A stretch of DNA of 64,000 nucleotides. Source: Rhodococcus sp. KBS0724. GTDB taxonomy: Bacteria; Actinomycetota; Actinomycetes; Mycobacteriales; Mycobacteriaceae. The stretch's first letter is position 1; every line of letters starts with the position of its first letter. The position numbers and the translations under genes were made by a program. The stretch is from positions 3,320,001 through 3,384,000 of the forward strand of contig NZ_VCBX02000001.1 in the NCBI RefSeq assembly GCF_005938745.2, in the 5' to 3' direction. This document shows, piece by piece, positions 55,901 to 63,898 of the stretch. The notes below the pieces were generated by a model, which was not told where the DNA came from, made no database searches, and saw only the letters and a list, made by a program, of their open reading frames with translations.

Positions 55901-56206
55901 CGTGGCCGCACGCGCGAGGGTATTCATCTCGCTGCGATGGCCGGCGCGATCGATATTCTCGAACGGTGTTACACGGGCCTCGACTTCCGCGAAGATGTTC
56001 TCTGGCTGCACCCGCAATTGCCGCTCGAACTGAGTGAACTTGTCTTCACGATCTATTACCGTGGCCATCGGTTGCAGATTCAATGCACGCACTCTTCGGT
56101 AACCGTGTCGTCGGAGACGAAAGATGCCGCACCGATTGCACTTTCGATCCACGGCCGCAGCCACATCGTGCCACCGGGTTCGGCCGTGACCGTCGCCGCC
56201 CAGTAA
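52982..56206 (+). CDS. Beta-phosphoglucomutase / GH65 glycoside phosphorylase fusion
   Basis: 1074 residues in two parts. Residues about 20-265 are a HAD beta-phosphoglucomutase: nucleophile in LFDMDGVVTDTA, YIDGKERARGLQSYL cap contacts, SASRNAKFVL and VVVEDATAGIRAAHSGG. Residues about 285-1070 are GH65: the N-terminal barrel (LTQGNGYFATRGAL), the alpha/alpha core with the general acid Glu in VMGPDEFHDGYPDRPGEGIDNN, HYKASKQADTLML and THGSTLS phosphate-binding elements. GH65 would cleave trehalose, maltose or kojibiose with phosphate to beta-glucose-1-phosphate, and the HAD part would turn that into glucose-6-phosphate. In mycobacteria these are adjacent separate genes (Rv3400/Rv3401). Confidence 0.95.
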   Translation: MTVWHADGTPRASIVIDGKVLRAILFDMDGVVTDTAKVHLAAWRRLFHYLSERGGVGDVELSDRDYRQYIDGKERARGLQSYLTSRDVVLPLGNSDDSPDTVTINSLLRRKNSYFLEELARHRVDVIIPTVRWIQQLRSAGVYTAIVSASRNAKFVLDSAHLADLFDIRLDGIDAAKLGLSGKPNPDTYLEAAARLSVPAAECVVVEDATAGIRAAHSGGFGMCVGLGPAENVANLTDSGADLVVSDVSEIDYHFVTAAPVEGDNHDAACELCTDGADPSWSLEYRGLSPDTAGVREALLTQGNGYFATRGALSESNDDGVHYPGAYVAGCYNRLISEVAGRSREDESAVNIPNWTVFTVAGPDGEWLGSGSHLIDHHHEEFDLRSGTLRRETTFRDIAGRVTRIRQRRFVSMADPHLAAISTTIIPQNWDGTVHVRSGINTDVCNNNVPDYSLLANRHHSVVSAEAVDHERVSSTVETSTSHIRVSQCERLRVRLDDGSTPRHTRRMNVSDGAVTQVVTYTASAGQPVIFEKTMSLFTSRDRATVEPEHAAREHAIDAADHSELFRRHCIAWDLLWHKFAIRLGSDVTTSLAANVLIVHVLQTLSTHTIDLDVGVPARGLHGEAYRGHVFWDELFVTPILTLRLPELTRSLLLYRSRRLQQAQRNAKKLDHDGALFPWQSGSDGREETPSALFNPRSERWMPDNSRRQHHVNLAVAYNVWQYWQTTTDLEFLRNHAVELLVENARFWISRAEYDATDDRYDIRGVMGPDEFHDGYPDRPGEGIDNNTYVNIMTQWSLMRALDAVEILGRTSRSITDDLEVTEAELATWEKMSRRLRLAFLPNGLLAQFEGFDALKELDWADYRSRYIDIGRLDLILEAESDSTVHYKASKQADTLMLLYIFSAEELTDLIARLGYPFDPSSIPSTIDYYLSRTTHGSTLSRIAHTWVLVRGNRSQSWDMLRSALASDLSDTQRGRTREGIHLAAMAGAIDILERCYTGLDFREDVLWLHPQLPLELSELVFTIYYRGHRLQIQCTHSSVTVSSETKDAAPIALSIHGRSHIVPPGSAVTVAAQ

Positions 56207-56278
56207 CTCTCGACATGCCGGTGAGCAGTACACTCGCCAACGTAGGACGACGCCCACAACGGAAGACGACCACCCAAC

Positions 56279-57133
56279 ATGTCTGACACCAACTCAGGCG
56301 ATTCGCACACTGCGTCGACGGAATACAACAACTCTTCGTCCACGATCGGTCGTGTCGCCCAGAACAGCATCTTCGAGCGATTTGCCCGTGCCGGCTTCAT
56401 CGGGAGCGGCATCGTTCACCTGATCATCGGCTACATTGCAATACGCCTTGCCCTCGGGGGCGCAGGAGGAACTGCAGACCAATCCGGGGCGATGGCTGAA
56501 CTGGCAAACAAGCCCGGCGGAGGCGTAGCGCTGTGGATCGGCGTCATAGCGTTCGCTGCGATGGGCCTGTGGCGGCTCGTTGAAGCCGTACTCGGCAGTT
56601 CCTCCAGACCCGATTCAGACAGCAAACTCTCGCGGGTGTTCGATCGAATCAAGGCCTTCTCACTGGCAGTGGTCTATCTCGCTTTTGCGTTCTCCGCGTG
56701 GGGATTCGCTCGTGGTATCGGTAAATCCAGCAGCAGTCAGAGCACCGGGTTCACTGCGCGCCTGATGCAATCGGGTGCCGGCTCGGTCGCGCTCGTTGTC
56801 GGTGCGCTCGTCATTATCGCGGTCGGCGGGTACCACGTCTACAAAGGCGCTAGCCAGAACTTCCTCGAGGACCTCGAAGGCTCCACCAGTGATCTGGTTC
56901 GACGCCTGGGCACAATCGGCTACATTGCCAAGGGCCTTGCCATCGCGGCGATAGGGGTGTTGGTGATCCTCGCGGTCAGCCAATCTGCCCCAGACAAGTC
57001 TTCCGGCCTCGATGGGGCCCTAAAAACCCTCGGCGCCCAACCTTATGGAGTCGCGCTTCTGGTAATTGCTGGCATCGGCATCATCACCTACGGCTTCTAC
57101 TCCTTCGCGATGGCCCGATCCGCCAAGATGTAG
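56279..57133 (+). CDS. DUF1206 membrane protein
   Basis: 284 residues with six hydrophobic segments arranged as three repeated hairpins, as in DUF1206: ARAGFIGSGIVHLIIGYIAIRLA, FDRIKAFSLAVVYLAFAFSAWGFA and LGTIGYIAKGLAIAAIGVLVILA each start a repeat. Ser/Thr-rich cytoplasmic N-terminus. Function unknown. ATG at 56279, 72 bases after the fusion gene. Confidence 0.88.
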   Translation: MSDTNSGDSHTASTEYNNSSSTIGRVAQNSIFERFARAGFIGSGIVHLIIGYIAIRLALGGAGGTADQSGAMAELANKPGGGVALWIGVIAFAAMGLWRLVEAVLGSSSRPDSDSKLSRVFDRIKAFSLAVVYLAFAFSAWGFARGIGKSSSSQSTGFTARLMQSGAGSVALVVGALVIIAVGGYHVYKGASQNFLEDLEGSTSDLVRRLGTIGYIAKGLAIAAIGVLVILAVSQSAPDKSSGLDGALKTLGAQPYGVALLVIAGIGIITYGFYSFAMARSAKM

Positions 57134-57311
57134 CCAACTCATCGTGATGTGTGAACGGCGGCATGATCCGGGCATTATGCGTGTTCGTTCCTGGAGATCT
57201 TCCGTATTCCGCCGACTCGCACGCACCGACAACCGAGATCCCTGGGTTCTGAAATGCTCTCGCGGTAAAAGTCGATAGACAGAACGTACGACTATGAGGT
57301 TGCATCGTGTC

Positions 57312-58091
57312 ATGATGCGTTTCCAGTTCGAGCTGGTCCCGGTAGACGAGGTCGAACCATGGGGAGAGAACCGGAACCTGCATTGGTTCGGACTCACCGA
57401 GGGTTGGTACTGCCTCGATGTGGGCGGCATCGAGTTGTTGCGATATACCGAGCAGACCACAGCCAGGCGCTCCCCTGCGGGCGGGCGAACGGCCCCACCG
57501 TGGGCGGACTATTACGTGGCCCGCCTGTGGGAGGACATACTGCAGGCGTTGCCCTACATCCTCGAACCCGTGCCGAATGATCTGGTGGAATTCGTGACTA
57601 CCGGGTGGACCATCGACTTCGACGACATCGACGATGCCAAACTCCTGGACGACACAGCGATCGACGCGGTAACCGACCCCTACACTGATCGAAGCATCGA
57701 CACGGGATATCTGCGTTTCGGACCCGAACTACAGTGGTGGCGCACACTCGAACCGGTGGACACCGTCAACATGGACTGGCGCTTCCCTATCGACCCCGAC
57801 GGCGAGATTGCATTCACTGCCCCGCTATCAGGTAGGACATCGGTCAACACCGCCGAATTTGTATCCGCGGTAACCGATTTTGACTGCCGCTTGCTCGAGG
57901 CAATGCAGGTACGGGTGGACACGATCGCCGCGACCGGCGTTCCCTCGGAGATCGACATCGACGTCGCCAGTCTGATCCGGGAGCAAGCCGAGCGGCGGAC
58001 CTGGCTGTCGCAAGCGATGGCGCACCGCGTGAGCACTGATTGGGATGCGGTGCGGGCAGGCATGTCGATCCTCGCGCGGCATTCACAGTGA
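57312..58091 (+). CDS. DUF5984-like hypothetical protein
   Basis: 259 residues. The opening MRFQFELVPVDEVEPWGENRNLHWFGLTEGWYCLDVGG fits what I recall of DUF5984 (LHWFGLTDGWY). The body has several Trp-rich segments (GWTIDFDDIDDAKL, LQWWRTLEPVDTVNMDWRFP) and a helical C-terminus. Soluble; such proteins often sit in immunity or accessory clusters. Start at the paired ATGs 57312/57315; an ATG at 57294 is possible. Confidence 0.65.
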   Translation: MMRFQFELVPVDEVEPWGENRNLHWFGLTEGWYCLDVGGIELLRYTEQTTARRSPAGGRTAPPWADYYVARLWEDILQALPYILEPVPNDLVEFVTTGWTIDFDDIDDAKLLDDTAIDAVTDPYTDRSIDTGYLRFGPELQWWRTLEPVDTVNMDWRFPIDPDGEIAFTAPLSGRTSVNTAEFVSAVTDFDCRLLEAMQVRVDTIAATGVPSEIDIDVASLIREQAERRTWLSQAMAHRVSTDWDAVRAGMSILARHSQ

Positions 58092-58354
58092 CCTCTGGGT
58101 TCGGTCATGACCGCACTCACACAGGAAGAAGTCCGGATGATCGGTTATCGCGAGTACCCCACAACCCCCTGCCGGTTATTGCGATGCTCTGATACTGCAA
58201 TCGCCTTCGATCGCCTCCGATCGGCTCTGAGCGGTTCCACCCGAAGTGCGAGCACCAGTTGTCGGTTGAAGGCAACTCGGCCGCAGTCCAGAACAACTTC
58301 CGACCTAACACCCGAATTATATTGTCACGCAGACAACCTGGATAAAACATCTAC

Positions 58355-58732
58355 CTATGCTCGGCGCGCGAGTCCAGTTTCGTGCTGCTGTCTGGACTCG
58401 ATCACTTCCGAAAGGTGTTGTTGAGACCACTCACAAGCAGCCTGCAGCGGTTGCCTGAGCGTGTATCCGAGTGAGGTTAGTGCGTAGGTAACGTGGCGCG
58501 GTGATTCCGAATGCACTGTCCGACTGACAAATCCGTCACGCTCCATAGTTCGCAGAGATTCGGTGAGGACCTTCGGCGCGACATGCCGCATCGGGACCTG
58601 TATCTCGGAGAATCGCCGGGCTCCACCGAGGAGACAAAAGATGATCTGAGCATCCCATTTACCGCCTACCTGTATCGGAGGACGAACTGTCCCGCACGAA
58701 GCGAATAGTTCTGAATCCAGAGGCCCTGTCAT
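58355..58732 (-). CDS. HxlR-family transcriptional regulator
   Basis: 125 residues, winged helix of the HxlR type: GGKWDAQIIFCLLGGARRFSEIQVPMRHVAPKVLTESLRTMERDGFVSR. An early Cys (ASCG) is at the position of redox-sensing cysteines in some members. Divergent from an NAD(P)-binding protein gene, the usual partner layout. ATG at 58732; a GTG at 58741 would add three residues. Confidence 0.92.
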   Translation of the reverse strand: MTGPLDSELFASCGTVRPPIQVGGKWDAQIIFCLLGGARRFSEIQVPMRHVAPKVLTESLRTMERDGFVSRTVHSESPRHVTYALTSLGYTLRQPLQAACEWSQQHLSEVIESRQQHETGLARRA

Positions 58733-58760
58733 GAAATCCACGATACGGACGTTGAGTCGC

Positions 58761-58774
58761 TTACGTTGCAGTAA
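58761..58774. promoter_or_regulatory. Inverted repeat, likely HxlR operator
   Basis: TTAC-GTTGCA-GTAA between the divergent HxlR gene and the NAD(P)-binding protein gene, in a 112-base gap. Position and symmetry fit an operator that controls both. Confidence 0.5.
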
Positions 58775-58844
58775 CCGAGGGGGCAGGTCCTACCGTGAAC
58801 GAGTCCCCGTCGCCATCTCGGTGACGCAGTCGAACGGAGAAAAA

Positions 58845-59474
58845 ATGAGCCGAATTGTGTTGTTCGGAGCTGGAGGGCGAGCCGGTCGTCAAATCTGGCA
58901 ACAGGGCCGTTCCCGGGGTCACGACGTGGTTGCGGTGCTGCGCAACCCAGCTACACACCCCGAGATCGGTGGTGTCTCCGGTGACGTCACCAATGTCGCT
59001 GACGTGCGTCGGCTCACGGCAGGGGCAGATGTGGTGATCAACGCCAGCGCTCGCATCGACATATCGCCGGACCAGTTCTTCGCCGCATCCACACGTGCAT
59101 TGATCGAAGGCCTGCAGGCTGGGCGCTTACTCGTGATCGGGATCGGAACAACTCTGGAACCGACACCGGGGATACGACTGATGGACATACCTGATTTTCC
59201 CTACGAAGCGAAGCCATTCACAGTAGGCCACGCCCTCGAACTCGAACTTCTCCAGCAGAGCCCAGGCGAACTCGATTGGGTGGTAATCACTCCACCTCCG
59301 GTCGTCCTGGCCGAGCACGCCGAAACCGGTGGCGCGCTTCTGGTCAGTGCCGGTCCGGAACTTTTGGTTTCATCGGACCCTACCTTCACCTACACCGACC
59401 TCGCTGTTGCGACTGTTGACGAAATCGACAACGCGACACACCACCGAACACAGATCGCCGTGATCAGACGCTGA
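58845..59474 (+). CDS. NAD(P)-binding atypical SDR protein
   Basis: 209 residues. Dinucleotide-binding motif at the N-terminus (IVLFGAGGRAGRQIWQQGRSRGHDVVAVLR), then VSGDVTNVADVRRLTAGADVVINAS and VGHALELELLQQSPGELDWVVITPP. This is the NmrA/YwnB-like atypical short-chain dehydrogenase group. ATG at 58845 with ACGGAGA upstream; a longer frame was rejected. HxlR control is inferred from the divergent layout. Confidence 0.9.
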   Translation: MSRIVLFGAGGRAGRQIWQQGRSRGHDVVAVLRNPATHPEIGGVSGDVTNVADVRRLTAGADVVINASARIDISPDQFFAASTRALIEGLQAGRLLVIGIGTTLEPTPGIRLMDIPDFPYEAKPFTVGHALELELLQQSPGELDWVVITPPPVVLAEHAETGGALLVSAGPELLVSSDPTFTYTDLAVATVDEIDNATHHRTQIAVIRR

Positions 59475-59588
59475 ACCATGCTGGATAGTTGCCCGAACGT
59501 TGTGACCTGTTGTGCATTGCGCTTCAACGGATCGTGGGCCTTAGATCACGTGGTTCGGCACGTGCAGCCGTACACCTAATATTGGTCG

Positions 59589-60347
59589 ATGAAGATCGAC
59601 CGAATTCCCGACGGAGCCCAAGACCCCCGCACGAGCCTCTTGACTCGCGCACGACTAAGTGACGTTCAGGACATCGATGAAATTCTGACGCTGGTGTCCG
59701 CAGAACGAGCCGCACATCTCGACGCCCGAGTCTTCATCACCCTCGACGATCTTACCCAGGCGTCGTACACGAGCATGCACGCCGGCGAGTCCGATGAACT
59801 CGAAGTCGCGACAGACGATCTCGATTTTCTGAACGACATAGACGCTCAACGGCGCTTCGAACTCCGGCAGGTTGCTCATGTGGCGGCTCAGCTCAGCAGG
59901 AGCGCACTGATACCGAGCTGGGACGAACTACACGGCACTCGAGAATGCCCTCCCGACTGGATCGACCGAATGGCTGAAGTCAACGACAAACCGTCCACTA
60001 TTCTCGACGACGAAATCCACGTTCTTCATGTGCCGGTCCGCGACAGCTTGGCGGCAATCGCAGGCTTCCCGAATGGGTACTTCAGCGTCGACTGGGACAC
60101 GTTCCAGAACTACACCGTCACCCGTCATCTCGCCGACGCCTACGGTTATCGTCCACTTGGTATAGGTGCTTCCTGGATTGGATTCGAACGGAATTCGCCG
60201 TTGTCCCTCATGAAGGCGAACGAGCTCGTCGAGGAGTTGAAGCCCATCTACGGCAGTATTGATGCGCCTGGATGGGCTCGCCTCGTGGACACACTGACTC
60301 GCAGGCGGACACTCTTCCTCGGCTATACCGAGAACTTCGCCGACTGA
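59589..60347 (+). CDS. Hypothetical protein (252 aa)
   Basis: Soluble, acidic, helical N-terminal half (DVQDIDEILTLVSAERAAHLDARVFITLDDL) and a C-terminal half with aromatic clusters (PNGYFSVDWDTFQNYTVTRHLADAYGYRPLGIGASWIGF). No family recognised. ATG at 59589. Confidence 0.7.
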   Translation: MKIDRIPDGAQDPRTSLLTRARLSDVQDIDEILTLVSAERAAHLDARVFITLDDLTQASYTSMHAGESDELEVATDDLDFLNDIDAQRRFELRQVAHVAAQLSRSALIPSWDELHGTRECPPDWIDRMAEVNDKPSTILDDEIHVLHVPVRDSLAAIAGFPNGYFSVDWDTFQNYTVTRHLADAYGYRPLGIGASWIGFERNSPLSLMKANELVEELKPIYGSIDAPGWARLVDTLTRRRTLFLGYTENFAD

Positions 60348-60502
60348 AAGACGGTGGGCCTGGTCCAGCTCCGGGTCGGTAGCGATTGACCGGGAGCCAC
60401 TGTTGTTTACCCGTCTTGCATGTGTGTCGGAGGTCGGGTGGGTTGCTGTTTTTCAGCGGCGACTACTGAACGTGAGAACTTGCCACCTATTGGTGACATC
60501 GA

Positions 60503-61234
60503 TCAGGCTGGCGCTTGCAACGCAGTCAGCATAGATCTCTTCCGAATGACGAATCCCAGTGATTCGTACAACCTGATCGCATTCGTATTCGATTGCACCG
60601 CATGAAGAAACGGCAATTCACCGCGCTCACGAATTCCGGCCGCAACTGCTCGGATCAGCGTCGTACCAAATCCTCGCCCACGAAAATCTCCGTCGGTGCA
60701 GACAGCACTGATTTCCGTCCATCCCGGAGGATGCAATCGCTCCCCCGCCATCGCCACAAGTCTTCCGTCGACACGGATACCGTAGTAGCTCCCCATCTCG
60801 ACCGTACGAGGAAAAAAGGGTCCGGGCTTAGTACGTTCGATCAACGCCAGAATCTCGGGAACATCACGTGTTCCGAGAAGTTCGACGGATGCATCGACGG
60901 ATACCTCGAGCGCAGAACCATCCATCTGGACCGATCCGAACTGGTCGACCACAGTCCATCCGCTCGGTGGCTGGTGATCGAATCCTCGCAATCCCACGGT
61001 GCCGCCCGGACCGACGAGCCGACCCAAGTCCTCCCAGTCTTCGCCTTCCAACTCGGGCGGATGACCAACGAAAGGAGCCACCGTGGGGTCGTATCGCGCA
61101 ACTCTGCCTGCCCACTGGGCGAATTGGGCGTGGTGGCCGTGAAGACTCTGCCGCACCGGGTCATCCAGTGGATGAGAATCCGCTGCTGTGTCGGCAGTCT
61201 CGACAAACGACGCGAAGGTCGCCTCCGTGGTCAT
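60503..61234 (-). CDS. GNAT acetyltransferase with N-terminal extension
   Basis: 243 residues. The C-terminal GNAT domain (about 115-240) has the acetyl-CoA loop in AVCTDGDFRGRGFGTTLIRAVAAGI and the closing NTNAIRLYESLGFVIRKRS. The N-terminal 110 residues are a separate helical region of the FR47-like type. Acceptor unknown. ATG at 61234 with AGGAAGAGG upstream. Confidence 0.9.
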   Translation of the reverse strand: MTTEATFASFVETADTAADSHPLDDPVRQSLHGHHAQFAQWAGRVARYDPTVAPFVGHPPELEGEDWEDLGRLVGPGGTVGLRGFDHQPPSGWTVVDQFGSVQMDGSALEVSVDASVELLGTRDVPEILALIERTKPGPFFPRTVEMGSYYGIRVDGRLVAMAGERLHPPGWTEISAVCTDGDFRGRGFGTTLIRAVAAGIRERGELPFLHAVQSNTNAIRLYESLGFVIRKRSMLTALQAPA

Positions 61235-61455
61235 CGAACCTCTTCCTGCCGCGCATGGGATTGACGTCGTCCAGCTTTGCAACAACGGTAGAAACTGTTG
61301 ATGTCGATGTCGCCGGATAAAATCAAGATGATTCCGACTTCACACTATTGAGGGCGGTCGAAAGCTAGTGAGCCGGTCCTGAAATCGTCGAGATGTGGGA
61401 CGAGCGTTCTCCTGATCGCGATAGGTCGCGCGGTGGGAATCTCTACAAAGTTGAC

Positions 61456-61679
61456 GGCGGTTTAGCCGCAGGTCCGGTGCCGACTACTCGAAGTATCGGG
61501 ATGTGTACGGACACGATGAGTACCTCGACGCGCTTCGTGAGGCCGGTCAGGTACTGGTATTCAGGTTCGATCTGATGAGCGGGCACCGCGATAATCACTG
61601 GAGTGCAGTTCTCGACCCGTCCGCTCTCCGTGTGCTCGGCGCCGAGCGGTGGATCAGGCATTCACGCTCGGTGGCATGA
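61456..61679 (+). pseudogene. 5'-truncated gene remnant of unknown family
   Basis: After a TGA near 61453 a plus-strand frame reads like a real protein without a usable start: DYSKYRDVYGHDEYLDALREAGQVLVFRFD, then HWSAVLDPSALRVLGAERW, ending TGA at 61677. Family not recognised. It lies in a 700-base stretch (61235-61942) without intact genes. Confidence 0.4.
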
Positions 61680-61739
61680 CCGACAGAAAGACCTCGATCC
61701 GATTGCACGACGAACAGCACCATGCCAAAGATCTGATCT

Positions 61740-61890
61740 CTACCAGGCCCTGGGAATGCGTGCACCGGTCTGGGCCGGAGGTATGCACGGGACAACCGGA
61801 ATCGCGTCGATCCGAGGGTCCGCGATGATGAGGTCGATCGCCTGCGACACAAGACGACTGATCGGCCGGGCTATAAACGGGCCGGGGTCT
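61740..61890 (-). pseudogene. 3' fragment of a gene, related to the gene at the right edge
   Basis: A minus-strand frame without a start reads DPGPFIARPISRLVSQAIDLIIADPRIDAIP and stops at TAG (61740). The core AIDLIIAD-RIDA also occurs in the partial gene at 63899-64000, where 38 of 39 bases are identical. It looks like the leftover C-terminus of a paralogue. Confidence 0.5.
61803..61841 (+). repeat. 39-bp repeat, copy 1
   Basis: Direct repeat of 63941-63979 with a single mismatch (G for C at 61817). Begins CGCGTCGATCCGAG. Confidence 0.92.
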
Positions 61891-61942
61891 CGACACTCGA
61901 TATCAGAAGTACCGGTAATCCCCGCGGGCGGTAATGAATGCG

Positions 61943-62227
61943 TCAGGCGTTATGGGGCGGAACCCGCACGGTCAGGTCAAGGTCTTCGTTCGATTCTTCG
62001 GAGATTCCGCTTCGCGGCCACGTTTCGATCATGGTTCCGATGCAGATCAATGCAACGGTTTCCGGATTGTTTGGCTGGAAGTAAGTACGCAAGTCCGGTA
62101 GGGCGAACTCGAAGGAAACACTAGCGGATCCCTGACTGCGAAAAACTCTGACGACCACAGTCAGGGATCCCTCGGCCAAAGTTGCACTCAGAACTTCGAT
62201 GTACCTTTCTGCTTCCCCGTTGGTCAC
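61943..62227 (-). CDS. Small hypothetical protein (94 aa)
   Basis: Beta-rich look (YIEVLSATLAEGSLTVVVRVFRSQGSASVSFEFALPDLRTYF) and an acidic C-terminus. GTG start at 62227, ribosome site weak. No family recognised. Confidence 0.5.
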   Translation of the reverse strand: MTNGEAERYIEVLSATLAEGSLTVVVRVFRSQGSASVSFEFALPDLRTYFQPNNPETVALICIGTMIETWPRSGISEESNEDLDLTVRVPPHNA

Positions 62228-62463
62228 ACCCTTGAAAAGCGCTGAGGTAAACGCCAGTGACCAGTGATCGAAGGCCCTATCCGATGTATCGACTGGGCGC
62301 AGACTGTCGATATGAGGAGCCTAGATGCCGCGATATACCGCGTCCTCGTTCATGATCTCCCTCGATAGGTGTAGCGTTCATCTCTTCGTCTCTGGACGGA
62401 GTCCTCAGGAGCGTACCTACGTGATGAGACACCACGAATGGCCCCGAACTCCGCTCACCAACG

Positions 62464-63354
62464 ATGCAGTTGCCTGGCATGGGTGATTTCGTTCCGGTGC
62501 CCTTGCAGGACAACGGCATCGATATCCGAGAGATCCTGCAGAGCGGCCGGATTCCCTGCGGCGGGTATTCGACAGAAGTGGGCGGCGAACCGGTCCTGAT
62601 CACCGTGAGCCGACGTTCCGTCGACGACGACGGAACCTTCCTCGCCGAAACAGGAAACTGGATGCTCCAGTTCTTTGTCGCGGGTGCCGTGCTGCGACCG
62701 TCTGCCGCTGTTGACGTCGTTCGGCGTGCCGCACCGGTAAACCTGGGAGCGACCTACATCTATGCCCCCGATATAGAAACGATGCGCCCGATTCATGTCG
62801 TTGCCGCGTTCTTTTCGAATTCGGGACCCATGATCGATGCCCCGCCTGATTTCGATTGGTGGAAGCACTCGAACGTACATCGATATTTCTCAGTGCACCG
62901 TATAGCCGGGACGCTCGATGAGTTGATGCCGGTGTACCGCTCCTTGAACCACAGTTTTTACCTCCCGCACATGGACCGGCGAGGAAGGTACTGGAATCTA
63001 CGCCTTGCCGGGCCGCCCGAAAGTTCCGGCCTCGGTGAAACATTCGTCGCAACCGTGGGTGCGCTGTCCCGCAGGTCCGCGATCAAAAGCGACATCAAAC
63101 CGCTCGCACTCCAATGGCTCCACGACGGAATCGTCAGGTTCACCTTCCAGCGAATCCGGAACCAGCGCTGCTTCCAGCTGGAGATCGAACTCCCCGACCA
63201 CAACCAGATGACATTCGGCCGCTTCTTTCTACCCGGCGGCGGTCCGATCGTTCGGGAACCAGCCCAGTTTGCGGCGGGGCTGGCCTCGCGGCTGCGTGAA
63301 TTGTCGGCGGCCTCGTATTCGTTGATGGGAACCGAATGTGACTGCGTTGAGTGA
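62464..63354 (+). CDS. Hypothetical protein (296 aa)
   Basis: Soluble protein without recognised domains. The N-terminal third is compact (VPVPLQDNGIDIREILQSGRIPCGGYSTEVGGEPVL), the centre has aromatic-rich segments (DFDWWKHSNVHRYFSVHRIAG) and the C-terminus a beta-rich part (FTFQRIRNQRCFQLEIELPDH). ATG at 62464. It could form a unit with the next gene, 65 bases downstream. Confidence 0.65.
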   Translation: MQLPGMGDFVPVPLQDNGIDIREILQSGRIPCGGYSTEVGGEPVLITVSRRSVDDDGTFLAETGNWMLQFFVAGAVLRPSAAVDVVRRAAPVNLGATYIYAPDIETMRPIHVVAAFFSNSGPMIDAPPDFDWWKHSNVHRYFSVHRIAGTLDELMPVYRSLNHSFYLPHMDRRGRYWNLRLAGPPESSGLGETFVATVGALSRRSAIKSDIKPLALQWLHDGIVRFTFQRIRNQRCFQLEIELPDHNQMTFGRFFLPGGGPIVREPAQFAAGLASRLRELSAASYSLMGTECDCVE

Positions 63355-63419
63355 GGCACCCGGGTGACAACTGTGCCTTCGAACTACCCATGACATCACT
63401 TCACCAACAAGGAGCTACA

Positions 63420-63824
63420 TTGTCCAAACGCCGCCGCACCCCGCCCTTTGAAACGTCACCTGCCTCTGGGGAAGAGCGAGAGTATTCAACGTATTTCGAC
63501 CCCTGGACGATGCGGTGCGCCGCGAGCTTCCTCGCCGGACTGATCGGCTTCCAAGAACGAGGTGGATTGAGGGTGCGGTCATTCGATGTACTACCAAACG
63601 AGGACACCGTTGCTGCCGTCATCGAGTATTACGGCAACGACGAGCGGCCCAATGCTGTTGTGGGCTACAAATTCGTGATCTCGCATCTACGACGGATGAT
63701 CGGCAACACGGACCCGGCCGCTGCGGCCTTTGCTTATCTGCACGACATGGCAGTACAGCCCACAATCCCCAGTGGCAGGGAAGCAATCGACGGAATCCAC
63801 TGGATCACTTTCCCTCACTCGTAG
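63420..63824 (+). CDS. Hypothetical protein (134 aa)
   Basis: The start is taken as TTG at 63420 because AAGGAG lies 7 bases before it; an ATG at 63390 lacks such a site. Basic N-terminus, then DPWTMRCAASFLAGLIGFQERGGLRVRSFDVL and EDTVAAVIEYYGNDERPNAVVGYKF. No family recognised. Confidence 0.6.
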   Translation: MSKRRRTPPFETSPASGEEREYSTYFDPWTMRCAASFLAGLIGFQERGGLRVRSFDVLPNEDTVAAVIEYYGNDERPNAVVGYKFVISHLRRMIGNTDPAAAAFAYLHDMAVQPTIPSGREAIDGIHWITFPHS

Positions 63825-63898
63825 TCCGCACACCCCGCTACTAACTCGACCAAAATGTCAGGCGTCACCCTAATTGCTCACCACTGATCCCAAGACAT

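Noticed and set aside
58107..58424. 105-codon plus-strand frame
   Set aside because: Overlaps the HxlR gene end, low-complexity Ser/Arg text, no ribosome site.
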